Shown here: positions 28,752 to 36,472 of the stretch, piece after piece
How positions within the stretch are numbered: position 1 is the first letter of the stretch
Layout: each line of letters begins with the position of its first letter
DNA from: an uncultured Bacteroidota bacterium
Lineage (GTDB): Bacteria > Bacteroidota > Bacteroidia > Flavobacteriales > Flavobacteriaceae
Assembly (NCBI GenBank): GCA_902594745.1
Contig: CACJNF010000004.1
Coordinates: forward strand, 90,143-154,142
Direction: 5' to 3'
Length of the DNA stretch: 64,000 nt
Made by a program: the position numbers and the translations under genes
The notes under the pieces: model-generated
What the model was told of the DNA's origin: nothing
Database searches by the model: none
The model's input: the letters and a program-made list of their open reading frames with translations, nothing else

Positions 28752-29726
28752 ATGAAAAGAAGAAATTTAATTAAGTCTATTGCATCAGCTTCGTTAGGCA
28801 TACCTTTAATTGGTTCCTCTAGATTTAACTCTACTGGAGAAAACGTTTTAGAAAATGTCAAACATAACCCCATTGGTGTTTCAACATACTCATTTTGGCA
28901 ATTTAATGGAAGAGAAACTCCTATTGAATATTGTATAGAAAAGGCGGCTGAGTTTGGATTTGATGGAGTTGAGCTGTTATTGATTCAAATGGAGTCAGAG
29001 GAAAACAGCTATTTACAAAAAATAAAAAAACGTGCATTTGACTCAGGACTTGATATAATGGGTCTTTCAACACATCAAAGCTTTGTAAGTCCAAACCCAA
29101 ATAAAAGAAAAGAAAATATTGAATTAACTAAACACCAAATTGAAATTGCTCATTCTCTTGGTATTCCAACAATAAGAATTAACACAGGTAGATGGGGCAC
29201 GACCAAACCAACTGGAGATAAATCTGAATTTGATGTTTTGATGGACAATAAGGGTGTTGAATCAGTAATAGAAGGTTATACTGAAGAAGAGGGTTTTAAG
29301 TGGGTAATTGACTCGATTGCCGAATGTATTCCTACAGCAGAGAAAAATGGAGTTGTTCTAGGTCTTGAAAATCATTGGGGGTTAGGCCTTACATCGAAAG
29401 GTGTTATGAAAATTGTAAATGCAATAAACTCACCTTGGCTTAGTGTAACACTAGATACTGGTAATTTTTTTGAAAATAGAGAAGAACAGTTAGAGGAGCT
29501 TGCACCCCACACTTGCTTAATTCAGGCAAAAACATACTTTGGAGGTGCTAAATGGCCAGCGTTTAATGAGATAAATATTGACTATCCTGCAATTGGCAAA
29601 CTAATGAGAAAGAATGATTACAGAGGGTATATCTCTCTGGAGTTTGAAGGTAATGAAGATGCTAATACTGCAGTACCAAAAAGTTTAAAATTATTGAGAG
29701 ACTCATTTTATTTTAACCTTGGTTAA
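28752..29726 (+). CDS. Exported sugar phosphate isomerase/epimerase (xylose isomerase-like TIM barrel)
   Basis: The protein of about 324 residues has an AP endonuclease 2/xylose isomerase-like TIM barrel: NPIGVSTYSFWQFNG, FGFDGVELLLIQM, IPTIRINTGRWG, VLGLENHWGL and VTLDTGNFFENRE, with Glu/His/Asp residues for a metal ion. Starting at ATG 28752 gives an N-terminus MKRRNLIKSIASASLGIPLIG, which looks like a Tat or Sec signal typical of exported Bacteroidota members. The upstream in-frame ATG at 28710 would bury this signal. The substrate is unknown; it lies close to but is not clearly co-transcribed with the following genes. Confidence 0.85.
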   Translation: MKRRNLIKSIASASLGIPLIGSSRFNSTGENVLENVKHNPIGVSTYSFWQFNGRETPIEYCIEKAAEFGFDGVELLLIQMESEENSYLQKIKKRAFDSGLDIMGLSTHQSFVSPNPNKRKENIELTKHQIEIAHSLGIPTIRINTGRWGTTKPTGDKSEFDVLMDNKGVESVIEGYTEEEGFKWVIDSIAECIPTAEKNGVVLGLENHWGLGLTSKGVMKIVNAINSPWLSVTLDTGNFFENREEQLEELAPHTCLIQAKTYFGGAKWPAFNEINIDYPAIGKLMRKNDYRGYISLEFEGNEDANTAVPKSLKLLRDSFYFNLG

Positions 29727-29733
29727 ATTTTTT

Positions 29734-29741
29734 TACATTTG
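29734..29741 (+). promoter_or_regulatory. -7 box (TACATTTG) for the following membrane protein gene
   Basis: An exact TAnnTTTG match begins eight bases after the isomerase stop. It contains the TTG at 29739 that could otherwise be taken as a start codon, and lies 15 bases before an in-frame GTG at 29757. Confidence 0.45.
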
Positions 29742-29756
29742 AATAAAACCTTTGTA

Positions 29757-30461
29757 GTGCAAGACAGTCCAATTCCTATTTATGTTGTAGAATTTATGAG
29801 TCAGGAATGGATAACTTGGTCTTTATTTTCTTTAGCTTTTATATCTATACCATTAATTCTAGCCAGATTTTTAAATAAAAGTCAAAAGAGGATGGTTTCC
29901 TATATCATGGGGGTTCTTTTAATTATTGACTTTTTTGCTGAAAATATCGGTTATATTTCTTCAGGTACTTGGGATTTAGAATATAATTTACCAATCCAGC
30001 TGTGTGGAATTTCCTCTTTAATTTGTTGTGTTTTACCTTTTATTAAAAAGAAAGAAAAACTTTTTGAATTTGTTTACTACACTGGTATTATAGGTGGTGT
30101 TATGGCAATCCTTACACCTCAGATGAACTACTTTGATGGAACAATTAGATATTTTCTTAACTACTATGTTTCTCATAGTCTAATTATAGCATTACCGATT
30201 TTTATGTTTCTTCATTTAGACATGAAACTCCCTAGACTATCATGGTTTAAGCTGTGGATTAATCTTAATATTTTAATGGCTATAATTATGCCTATAAACT
30301 TCTTATTGGGCTCAAACTATATGTATGTTAATGCACCTCCACAGGTAGATAATCCATTAGTAATTGGTGAGTGGCCATATTATATTCTTCTTTGGGAAGT
30401 TTTTATTATTATAATAGCTTACATGACATATTCAATAAGTAGGAGGAGACTGATTCTGTGA
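29757..30461 (+). CDS. YwaF/TIGR02206-like integral membrane protein
   Basis: The protein has about six transmembrane helices and the family's conserved stretch with LPIQLCGISSLICCVLPF, FEFVYYTGIIGGVMAILTPQ and LNYYVSHSLIIALPIFMFLHL. This matches the YwaF/TIGR02206 family, whose function is unknown. I start at GTG 29757 (234 residues), because the TTG at 29739 falls inside a promoter box; ATG 29796 is another option. Its stop overlaps the start of the histidine phosphatase gene by four bases, so the next two genes belong to the same operon. Confidence 0.78.
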   Translation: MQDSPIPIYVVEFMSQEWITWSLFSLAFISIPLILARFLNKSQKRMVSYIMGVLLIIDFFAENIGYISSGTWDLEYNLPIQLCGISSLICCVLPFIKKKEKLFEFVYYTGIIGGVMAILTPQMNYFDGTIRYFLNYYVSHSLIIALPIFMFLHLDMKLPRLSWFKLWINLNILMAIIMPINFLLGSNYMYVNAPPQVDNPLVIGEWPYYILLWEVFIIIIAYMTYSISRRRLIL

Positions 30462-30940
30462 AGCTACTTTTAACAATTTTTCTTGTTTTTTCTATTCCAG
30501 AAAATGATTGCTCAACTTTCTATTTGATTAGACATGCTGAAAAAGTGAGAACAAATAAATCTGACAGAGATCCTAAGTTAAATGAAAAGGGAATTTTGAG
30601 GGCCTTAAATTGGAAAGAGTATTTTTTAGATAAAGACATCACAAAAATATACTCGACAAATTATAAGAGAACTCTTGAGACCGTTAAACCATTTCAAGAA
30701 GCAATAGGTTTAGCTACAATTTTATATTCTCCTTCCAGTATTGATTATAAGGATTTCATTTCATCAAATAAAGGTGAGATAGTTCTTGTTGTTGGGCATA
30801 GTAATACAATTCCAAACTTTGTAAACGAATTAATTAATGATCAGGTCTACGCACAGATAGACGATTTGAATAACTCTAATTTGTATATTGTTAACCTATG
30901 TGATTCTAGTATTTCACACAGGTTAATTAAAGTAAATTAA
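30458..30940 (+). CDS. Histidine phosphatase family protein
   Basis: The 160-residue protein carries the RHG-type motif FYLIRHAEKV near residues 21-30, where the first His is phosphorylated, then YSTNYKRTLETVKPF with the conserved Arg, and VVGHSNTIPNFV with the second His. It resembles small SixA-like phosphatases. An N-terminal hydrophobic stretch (LLTIFLVFSIPEN) may be a signal sequence. The start is GTG at 30458, preceded nine bases earlier by AGGAGGAG, an unusually strong Shine-Dalgarno-like sequence for this phylum. It overlaps the methyltransferase gene at 30940 by one base. Confidence 0.9.
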   Translation: MKLLLTIFLVFSIPENDCSTFYLIRHAEKVRTNKSDRDPKLNEKGILRALNWKEYFLDKDITKIYSTNYKRTLETVKPFQEAIGLATILYSPSSIDYKDFISSNKGEIVLVVGHSNTIPNFVNELINDQVYAQIDDLNNSNLYIVNLCDSSISHRLIKVN

Positions 30941-31548
30941 TGGATACTCCAATAAATGTTTTTAGTGGTTGGGCCCTAAACGGTAAGGATGAGGGTATGG
31001 AAAAACATCACAATGATTCCGTAATGAATATGATTGATTTTGCGTGTAGGGGATTACCAGAATATTCTTTTATTGATGCTGGATGCGGAAATGGCTGGGT
31101 TGTAAGACATATTTCAAATGATTCAAAATGTAATAGTGCAATTGGTGTTGATGGGTCTTCTAATATGATAAACAAAGCCAAGAAGCTTGATGATAAAAAT
31201 CAATATTATTGTGAAGATTTATTAAACTGGATCCCTAGAGGTAAAGTTGATATAGTCCACTCAATGGAAGTTTTTTATTATTTCGAGAATCCAGGGTTAC
31301 TTATTAAACATATAAATAAAAATTGGATAAAAAGTGGGGGTAGATTAATAATGGGGGTTGATTATTATCAAGAAAATGAATCTTCTCATTCATGGCAAAA
31401 TGAATGTGGCATTTCAATTATGAAGCTTCACTCTGAAAAAGAATGGAAAAGATTTTTTGAAAATGCAGGTTTAAAAGATGTTACATCTTGGCGACATGGA
31501 CAAGATAAAGAATGGGGTGGAACCCTTATTGTTACTGGTATTAATTAA
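30940..31548 (+). CDS. Class I SAM-dependent methyltransferase
   Basis: The 202-residue protein has a Rossmann-fold methyltransferase core: motif I SFIDAGCGNGWVVRHIS, the acidic strand AIGVDGSSNMINKA, KVDIVHSMEVFYYF at motif IV, and a C-terminal RLIMGVDYYQEN strand. The substrate is unknown. It is the third gene of a coupled set (membrane protein, phosphatase, methyltransferase) with overlapping stop and start codons. Its last eight bases overlap the stop region of the convergent FMN reductase gene. Confidence 0.88.
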   Translation: MDTPINVFSGWALNGKDEGMEKHHNDSVMNMIDFACRGLPEYSFIDAGCGNGWVVRHISNDSKCNSAIGVDGSSNMINKAKKLDDKNQYYCEDLLNWIPRGKVDIVHSMEVFYYFENPGLLIKHINKNWIKSGGRLIMGVDYYQENESSHSWQNECGISIMKLHSEKEWKRFFENAGLKDVTSWRHGQDKEWGGTLIVTGIN

Positions 31549-32077
31549 TTTGCTTTAAGAAGATTTTGATTTGCTCTTCTAATAAAACCATTAGTTTTTT
31601 ATTTGTAATACCATCTTTATCAGAAAAATTTTCTTCAAATTTAGGTAAGCTAAAATTTGGTATATCACATTTACTTTGTTGAGAGAATCTTGACAAAGCA
31701 GCATTCATTACTGATTTACCTCCTCTAGCGCCATTTGATGCTGAAAGAAGGAGAATAGGCTTATAATTCCATACAATTTCTTCAATTACCGATATCCAAT
31801 CATAAATATTTTTAAATGCAGCAGTGTATGATCCATTATGTTCTGCAAGTGATATAACTATTCCGTCTGAATCTTTAATAAGGTTTTTAAATTCATATGC
31901 TTTTTCAGGAATACCCTCCAATCTTTTTCTATCATCACTATAAATTGGCATTTCATAGTCATTTAAATCAATAAGAATTGCCTCTTGAGGAGCTATTTTA
32001 TTTGCTACAAAAGAGGCAAGTTTCTTGTTTATTGAGGTTTTTGATGACGACGCACCAAAAGCTAAAATTTTACTCAT
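31541..32077 (-). CDS. NAD(P)H-dependent FMN reductase (flavodoxin-like fold)
   Basis: The 178-residue protein has the flavodoxin-like pattern: LAFGASSSKTSINKKLA for the FMN phosphate loop, SDGIVISLAEHNGSYTAAFKN around the isoalloxazine site, and PILLLSASNGARGG. It likely passes electrons from NAD(P)H to FMN or to a small acceptor. Its ATG shares the A with the stop codon of the upstream CDGSH-like peptide (TAATG), so the two are translationally coupled. That coupling suggests a reductase that works with an iron-sulfur peptide. Confidence 0.9.
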   Translation of the reverse strand: MSKILAFGASSSKTSINKKLASFVANKIAPQEAILIDLNDYEMPIYSDDRKRLEGIPEKAYEFKNLIKDSDGIVISLAEHNGSYTAAFKNIYDWISVIEEIVWNYKPILLLSASNGARGGKSVMNAALSRFSQQSKCDIPNFSLPKFEENFSDKDGITNKKLMVLLEEQIKIFLKQIN

Positions 32078-32160
32078 TATTTGTTACTATGGGAGCCATC
32101 ACAGAACCCATCTGGGTCCTTGGTGTTTCCACATCCACATTTTGTTCTTTCGAAATTCAT
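32077..32160 (-). CDS. CDGSH-type iron-sulfur micropeptide (27 residues)
   Basis: This small gene is usually missed by size cut-offs. It encodes 27 residues, MNFERTKCGCGNTKDPDGFC followed by DGSHSNK. The pattern C-x-C-x(9)-C-D-G-S-H gives the three Cys and one His ligands that bind a 2Fe-2S cluster in the CDGSH/mitoNEET family, with one extra residue in the loop compared with the usual spacing. ATG 32160 follows the YceI stop by one base, and its TAA overlaps the FMN reductase ATG. It has no membrane anchor. Translation is supported by the double coupling and the intact motif. Confidence 0.75.
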   Translation of the reverse strand: MNFERTKCGCGNTKDPDGFCDGSHSNK

Positions 32161-32161
32161 T

Positions 32162-32773
32162 TTATAAAGTTGTTAAGTTAATAGATAATTCAATATCATC
32201 ATATATAAGTTTATCGCCAAGATTTTCAAAAAACGATCCTGATCTAAATCTTACATCGTACTTTGACCTATCAAATACAAGATTTGCAGACCAACCATCC
32301 TCTGAGCTTATCATCTCAAAATTTACTGGGTGAGTAAAACCTTTGATAGATAAATCTGCTGAGACATTCCATTTACCATCTGATATTAATTCAGAACTGT
32401 TAATTGATATAGCTGCTGTAGGATATGATTCTACAGAAAAAAAGTCATCTGATTTTAAATGACCTTCTAATCTTGCCTTACTATCTCCTTCCATGTCCTG
32501 ATTATTTATTGAAGTCATATCAACAATAAACTCGCCATTTACAATTGCACCATTAGAAATTTCAAAATTACCAGAAACAAAATCTAATGTTCCATAGTGA
32601 TAACTTGTAGATACTTCTCTACCTGTCCAAGTAATTTGGCTCTGTGCAGTCTCTATATTATAAATATTGTCAGCTGTTGCAACACCCTGTGCTTGCTTTG
32701 TACTAGCTTGGTTTGGATTAGTATTACATGAAGCTAGTATAACTAACATTAAAAAAGTGAATAATTTTTTCAT
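32162..32773 (-). CDS. YceI-family lipoprotein
   Basis: The 203-residue protein has a lipoprotein signal (LFTFLMLVILASC) and a YceI-like lipocalin fold: SQITWTGREVSTSYHYGTLDFVSG, VDMTSINNQDMEG, LKSDDFFSVESYPTAAI and SIKGFTHPVNFEM. YceI proteins bind isoprenoid or other amphiphilic ligands in the periplasm and respond to stress. It is the first gene of a minus-strand operon with the CDGSH peptide and the FMN reductase; gaps are one base or overlapping. It is divergent from the XRE regulator across a 214-base region holding three operator-like palindromes. Confidence 0.9.
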   Translation of the reverse strand: MKKLFTFLMLVILASCNTNPNQASTKQAQGVATADNIYNIETAQSQITWTGREVSTSYHYGTLDFVSGNFEISNGAIVNGEFIVDMTSINNQDMEGDSKARLEGHLKSDDFFSVESYPTAAISINSSELISDGKWNVSADLSIKGFTHPVNFEMISSEDGWSANLVFDRSKYDVRFRSGSFFENLGDKLIYDDIELSINLTTL

Positions 32774-32896
32774 TTGATTAAAATTTCTGTAAAACTAGAA
32801 AAATGAAAATTCGTTAAGAATAAACAGTTTAGTTTTAATTATTATTTAACAGTATTACAGAATCGATAAATGTAAAGTAAGCTTAACAATTATAAA

Positions 32897-32986
32897 GTAA
32901 AGTTTATTTTACAAATGCTTAAATTTAATTAATATGTAAAGTTTATTTTACAAAAAATTTATTATATTTGTAAAGTTTATTTTACA
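32897..32986. repeat. Three copies of a palindromic operator-like element
   Basis: The core GTAAAGTTTATTTTAC (dyad GTAAA/TTTAC, with outer T/A in two copies) occurs at 32897-32912, 32936-32951 and 32970-32985. Centre-to-centre spacing is 39 and 34 bases, about four and three helical turns. The third copy begins on the last base of the -7 box and ends two bases before the XRE start codon. This is the layout expected for autorepression by the adjacent HTH protein. A fourth, half-like GTAAAG lies near 32872. Confidence 0.85.
32963..32970 (+). promoter_or_regulatory. -7 box (TATATTTG) of the XRE-Stealth operon
   Basis: An exact TAnnTTTG match lies 17 bases before ATG 32988. Its last base is inside the third operator copy, so a protein bound there would block both initiation and the short leader. 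Confidence 0.6.
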
Positions 32987-32987
32987 A

Positions 32988-33182
32988 ATGCTAGTTAATA
33001 GGGTAAAAGATTATAGAAAAGGCAGAGGCTTAACACAAGAAGGTTTAGCTACAAAGGCAGGCGTTAGCAGGCAGACTATTATTTCAATCGAAAAAAACAA
33101 ATTCATTCCAGGGCTTGATGTGGCATTAAAGATTTCTTCTTCACTTGAAGTTAGCATTGATAAACTCTTTTATTTTGTTTAA
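32988..33182 (+). CDS. Small XRE-family HTH regulator
   Basis: The 64-residue protein is essentially one HTH_3 domain: VNRVKDYRKGRGLTQEGLA, TKAGVSRQTIISIEKNK and a short third helix with VALKISSSLEVSIDKLF. This is the YozG-like short regulator type. It probably binds the three palindromes directly upstream and represses its own operon. The stop codon at 33180-33182 is followed immediately by the ATG of the Stealth-family gene, so both are translated from one message. No partner antitoxin or membrane protein often seen with such regulators is present. Confidence 0.92.
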   Translation: MLVNRVKDYRKGRGLTQEGLATKAGVSRQTIISIEKNKFIPGLDVALKISSSLEVSIDKLFYFV

Positions 33183-34124
33183 ATGAGAAGTATAGACGCA
33201 GTTATTACTTGGGTTGACGGATCTGATGAAGATTATAAAAAGAAAATAGAAAACCATTTAACCACGTCAACAAACTATAAAAAGCAGTATTTACAGGCTA
33301 ATGAAATTGAATACTGTGTAAAATCTATTTTAAAATTTGCGCCATTTGTAAGGAGAATATTCATTGTTACAGACAACCAAAAGCCCAGTTTTAATGGCCT
33401 GAAAGATCTTATAGTAAGCAAGAAAGTTAAGGTTGTTGACCACAAAGAAATTTTTAAAGGTTATGAAAAATATTTACCAACATTTAATATTAGATCAATT
33501 GATGCTGTACTCCATAGAATAGAAGATCTATCTGAAATGTTCGTTTATTTTAATGATGATGTTTTTTTAATAAACAAAATCCGTGAGGAAGATTGGTTTG
33601 TAGAAAATAAGGTGGTGTTAATAGGTAAATGGGCTAAAAGCTACAGCATAAACCCTATTAAGGTTTTATCTGAAAAATTTAAAAAAGTATTTGGTCTAAG
33701 GCCAAGTTTTAATGCCTCACAGTCAAAGGCAGCCAATTTAAGTGGTTTTAAAAAAGAATATTTTAAGTCCTATCATACTGCAAGGCCTCAAATTAAATCA
33801 TTAATTAAGGAATTTTACCACAAAAACCCTGAATCTCTAATCGATCAAATTAAATATAGGTTTCGACATTATAATCAGTTTATGCCATATAGTCTTTGTT
33901 GGCATTTATTAATTAAAGAAAACAGGGCAATAATAAAAGGAGTCAAAGAATTAAAAGAAATCCAGCAAACCCAAAACCTTAATGCTAAACAATTGATTTC
34001 AATTTTAGAAAAATTGGATGACACAAAAGAAGTCAAATATTTAAATATTCAGGATTTAAATTACGCAGACAAAGATGTGTTTATGATTTTTGACAAATGG
34101 ATGAGAAAAAAACTACAAGGTTAG
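33183..34124 (+). CDS. Stealth-family sugar-phosphate transferase (capsular polysaccharide type)
   Basis: The 313-residue protein shows the Stealth conserved regions: CR1 IDAVITWVDGSDEDYKKK at the N-terminus; CR2 around IEYCVKSILKFAPFVRRI, FIVTDNQKP and FVYFNDDVFLINK; and CR3 around YHTARPQIKSLIKEFYHK. Members transfer hexose-1-phosphates to build phosphodiester-linked cell-surface glycans, as in capsule synthesis of Neisseria. It is a lone gene here, without other capsule genes nearby, and is transcribed with an XRE regulator. It may be a phase-like or conditional modifier of surface glycan. The acceptor cannot be deduced. Confidence 0.88.
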   Translation: MRSIDAVITWVDGSDEDYKKKIENHLTTSTNYKKQYLQANEIEYCVKSILKFAPFVRRIFIVTDNQKPSFNGLKDLIVSKKVKVVDHKEIFKGYEKYLPTFNIRSIDAVLHRIEDLSEMFVYFNDDVFLINKIREEDWFVENKVVLIGKWAKSYSINPIKVLSEKFKKVFGLRPSFNASQSKAANLSGFKKEYFKSYHTARPQIKSLIKEFYHKNPESLIDQIKYRFRHYNQFMPYSLCWHLLIKENRAIIKGVKELKEIQQTQNLNAKQLISILEKLDDTKEVKYLNIQDLNYADKDVFMIFDKWMRKKLQG

Positions 34125-34127
34125 AGT

Positions 34128-35339
34128 CTATAGTTTTGAAATAACCGAGGCTACTCTTTCAACTTCTTCCTTTGTGTTATATATAGAAATTCCGAGCCTT
34201 GTAACCCCTCCCCTTTCTTCAAGCCCAAGTTGCTGGATAGCTTTCAAAGCATAGAAATGTCCGTCCCAAGCACATATGTTTTCTGAGGCAAGAGCCTTAC
34301 ATATTTCTTGAGGCGTGTAATCAGAGTGAACAAATGATACAGTTGGTGTTCTTTTGGTGTCTGAAAAATCTTTACCTATAACATTTACCTTATCTAGATT
34401 ATTTATAGATTCATACAGCTGTTTGGCAAGCGCGAATTCATGGCTGCTTATTTTAGAAAATGCATTTATTAATTTATCTCTAGATGATTTACCATCTCCT
34501 ATATTAGCGATGAAGTCAATTGCAGATGAGACTCCTGCGCAAGCGGCATGATTGAGAGTGCCTGTCTCAATTATATAGGGCGCCTTCTGATCCTGAACTA
34601 CCAAACGATCAGTTTCTAGTTGTTCTAATAGACCTGGCTTGGAATATAAAAAGCCAACATGTGGGCCATAAAACTTATATGCTGAGCATAGCAGAAAATC
34701 ACATCCAAGCTCTTTTACATTAATAGAAAAATGAGGAGCATAGTGAACTGCGTCAAGCAGGAACAAGCAGTTTTCTGGAAGAAAAGATTTAACCAATATA
34801 AAGTCATTCAAAGTTCCAAGGGCATTGGAAGACATCCCCATACAAACCATTACTGTTTTATCATTAATCTTATTTGCAAAATCTTCATAATCAAGTCCTC
34901 CATTTTGAAATAAACTTACCTCAATCAATTTAACACCCACTTCCTCAAGAACTCTCCACGGACCCCTATTGGCCTCATGATCTAATTCAGTAATAATAAC
35001 CTCATCTCCTGAATTAAATTTTTTAGCTAAAGCTCTGGCAAGACTATAGTTTAAAGACGTCATGTTTTGACCAATAGAAATTGTGTCAGGGCTATCTGAT
35101 CCAAGAAATTCAGACATTTTTAGCCTTAAATCATCCATCACTTTATCAGTCTCTTGGCTAGTTATAAACTCTCCATGAGTGTTAGCATTTGATCTAATAT
35201 AATATTGTGAAATGGCTTCAATTACTTGAATTGGAACTTGTGTTCCACCAGGACCATCTAAGTAAATAATTTGATTGTTGTTATGATCCACTCTTCCAAT
35301 AGAGGGAAAAAAATCTCTTATTTCTGAAGAATTGATCAT
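34128..35339 (-). CDS. Class V aminotransferase / cysteine-desulfurase-like protein
   Basis: This is a fold-type I PLP enzyme with FLDAVHYAPHFS (Asp to the pyridine nitrogen), the Schiff-base Lys in CSAYKFYGPHVGFL, and N-terminal DGPGGTQVP. The pattern matches the cysteine desulfurase-like family TIGR01976. The usual desulfurase catalytic Cys loop is not evident, so sulfur transfer is uncertain. I prefer ATG 35339 (about 403 residues); an ATG ten codons earlier (35369) would overlap the upstream gene. It is the last gene of an operon with the propeller and LVIVD proteins. The PLP role may be amine or thiol chemistry on an unknown metabolite. Confidence 0.82.
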   Translation of the reverse strand: MINSSEIRDFFPSIGRVDHNNNQIIYLDGPGGTQVPIQVIEAISQYYIRSNANTHGEFITSQETDKVMDDLRLKMSEFLGSDSPDTISIGQNMTSLNYSLARALAKKFNSGDEVIITELDHEANRGPWRVLEEVGVKLIEVSLFQNGGLDYEDFANKINDKTVMVCMGMSSNALGTLNDFILVKSFLPENCLFLLDAVHYAPHFSINVKELGCDFLLCSAYKFYGPHVGFLYSKPGLLEQLETDRLVVQDQKAPYIIETGTLNHAACAGVSSAIDFIANIGDGKSSRDKLINAFSKISSHEFALAKQLYESINNLDKVNVIGKDFSDTKRTPTVSFVHSDYTPQEICKALASENICAWDGHFYALKAIQQLGLEERGGVTRLGISIYNTKEEVERVASVISKL

Positions 35340-35350
35340 GGACAATTTAG

Positions 35351-36472
35351 CTATTGTTCTAGCTTCCAAAAGGCAATACCGCCTGCCTGTTTACCAATTT
35401 TAACAGAGCTTACTAACTTGGCTTTGCCTATATCAATGACATCAAGGACACCTGGCTCTCCGCCTATTCCCTCTACTGTAACAAATGCATATTTATTATC
35501 AGGTGAGATAACGACACCATGGGAAACCTTTGTTGTGTTATCTACAATCTTAGATTTACCTGTTTTGAGATTTTTTATTTCTGTTTTTCCTTCACCTTTC
35601 AATGTTGTTACAAGTTTTTTTCCATCTGAAGTAATATCAATATTGTATGGGCCTTTACCTGTCTTAAATCTATTTATAATCTCCCAAGAGTCAGTATCAA
35701 CCTCAATTATCTCATTAGAAGAATTACCCGCTATATAAACTTTTGAATCAGATGGATGAGGGATCACCCAGGTTGGCTGAGTAGTTGAGTGATGCATCTC
35801 TTGATGATTCATACTATGATGATCCATACCTTGATGATCCATACCTTGATGATCCATACCTTGATGATTCATACTATGATGATCCATGTGATGGTTATTA
35901 TCAAGTTGAAGAACACGATTAACCTCTAGAGAAACAGTATCTACCTCATATAACTCACCTGACATCATTGCTACCGAGTATTGAAACCTTCCATCTGGAG
36001 AAATTCTGGAACCATGAGGCATAACTCCTGTTGGAATTTTAGTTATCTCTGTCATTGTTTGAGGGTCAACAACTGAAACTGAACTTGGAGTCATAGTTCC
36101 ATATAACTTAAAATTTACACAATATAAGAGTCCTGTCAAGCTAGATATTTCCATAGTTGCAGGAAAATAACCTAATTCTGTAGTTGCTATTTCAGTGTTT
36201 GTTTGAGTTGAAAACTTAGTTAAAGTTCCATAAGGGTTTCCATGTGCTAAAGAAAGATACCAGTAATCACCAGAGGGATCAACGGTTAGTCCATGTGGAC
36301 CCTCTGTTTCAGCAAATTTAATCCCTACAGGTATTCTCTCTAACTCAGTGGCACTTTTTCCGTCAAATTTTATTAATGAAACAGTATCATCTGATTCTGC
36401 AGCAACATATAAATAATAGTTTTGAGAAAAGCCAAATGTTGTAAATGCTAAAAATAAAATTAACCTTTTCAT
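35351..36472 (-). CDS. Exported YncE-like beta-propeller with His/Met-rich repeat
   Basis: The 373-residue protein has a signal peptide (RLILFLAFTTFGFSQ) and about seven blade repeats of YncE/SMP-30 type (YLYVAAESDDTVSLIKFDG, GPHGLTVDPSGDYWYLSLAHG, VSHGVVISPDNKYAFVTVEG). Between the third and fourth blades, residues 196-225 are six five-residue units of the form M-[DN]-H-[QH]-x, flanked by more His. Such a segment is a plausible copper or other soft-metal binding loop. It follows the LVIVD protein with a one-base overlap and lies 11 bases ahead of the aminotransferase start. Function is unknown; metal sensing or storage at the cell surface is inferred. Confidence 0.82.
   Translation of the reverse strand: MKRLILFLAFTTFGFSQNYYLYVAAESDDTVSLIKFDGKSATELERIPVGIKFAETEGPHGLTVDPSGDYWYLSLAHGNPYGTLTKFSTQTNTEIATTELGYFPATMEISSLTGLLYCVNFKLYGTMTPSSVSVVDPQTMTEITKIPTGVMPHGSRISPDGRFQYSVAMMSGELYEVDTVSLEVNRVLQLDNNHHMDHHSMNHQGMDHQGMDHQGMDHHSMNHQEMHHSTTQPTWVIPHPSDSKVYIAGNSSNEIIEVDTDSWEIINRFKTGKGPYNIDITSDGKKLVTTLKGEGKTEIKNLKTGKSKIVDNTTKVSHGVVISPDNKYAFVTVEGIGGEPGVLDVIDIGKAKLVSSVKIGKQAGGIAFWKLEQ
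35798..35887 (-). repeat. In-frame 15-bp tandem repeat (6 units) coding M-[DN]-H-[QH]-x
   Basis: Six contiguous 15-base units on the minus strand encode, in order, MDHHS, MNHQG, MDHQG, MDHQG, MDHHS and MNHQE. Adjacent units differ by few bases, implying slippage or recent duplication. The repeat keeps the reading frame of the propeller gene, so changes in copy number would lengthen or shorten the His/Met loop without breaking the protein. Confidence 0.95.

Noticed and set aside
35798..35887. CRISPR-like array
   Set aside because: The repeats are contiguous 15-base units, in frame within a coding gene, without spacers or cas genes.
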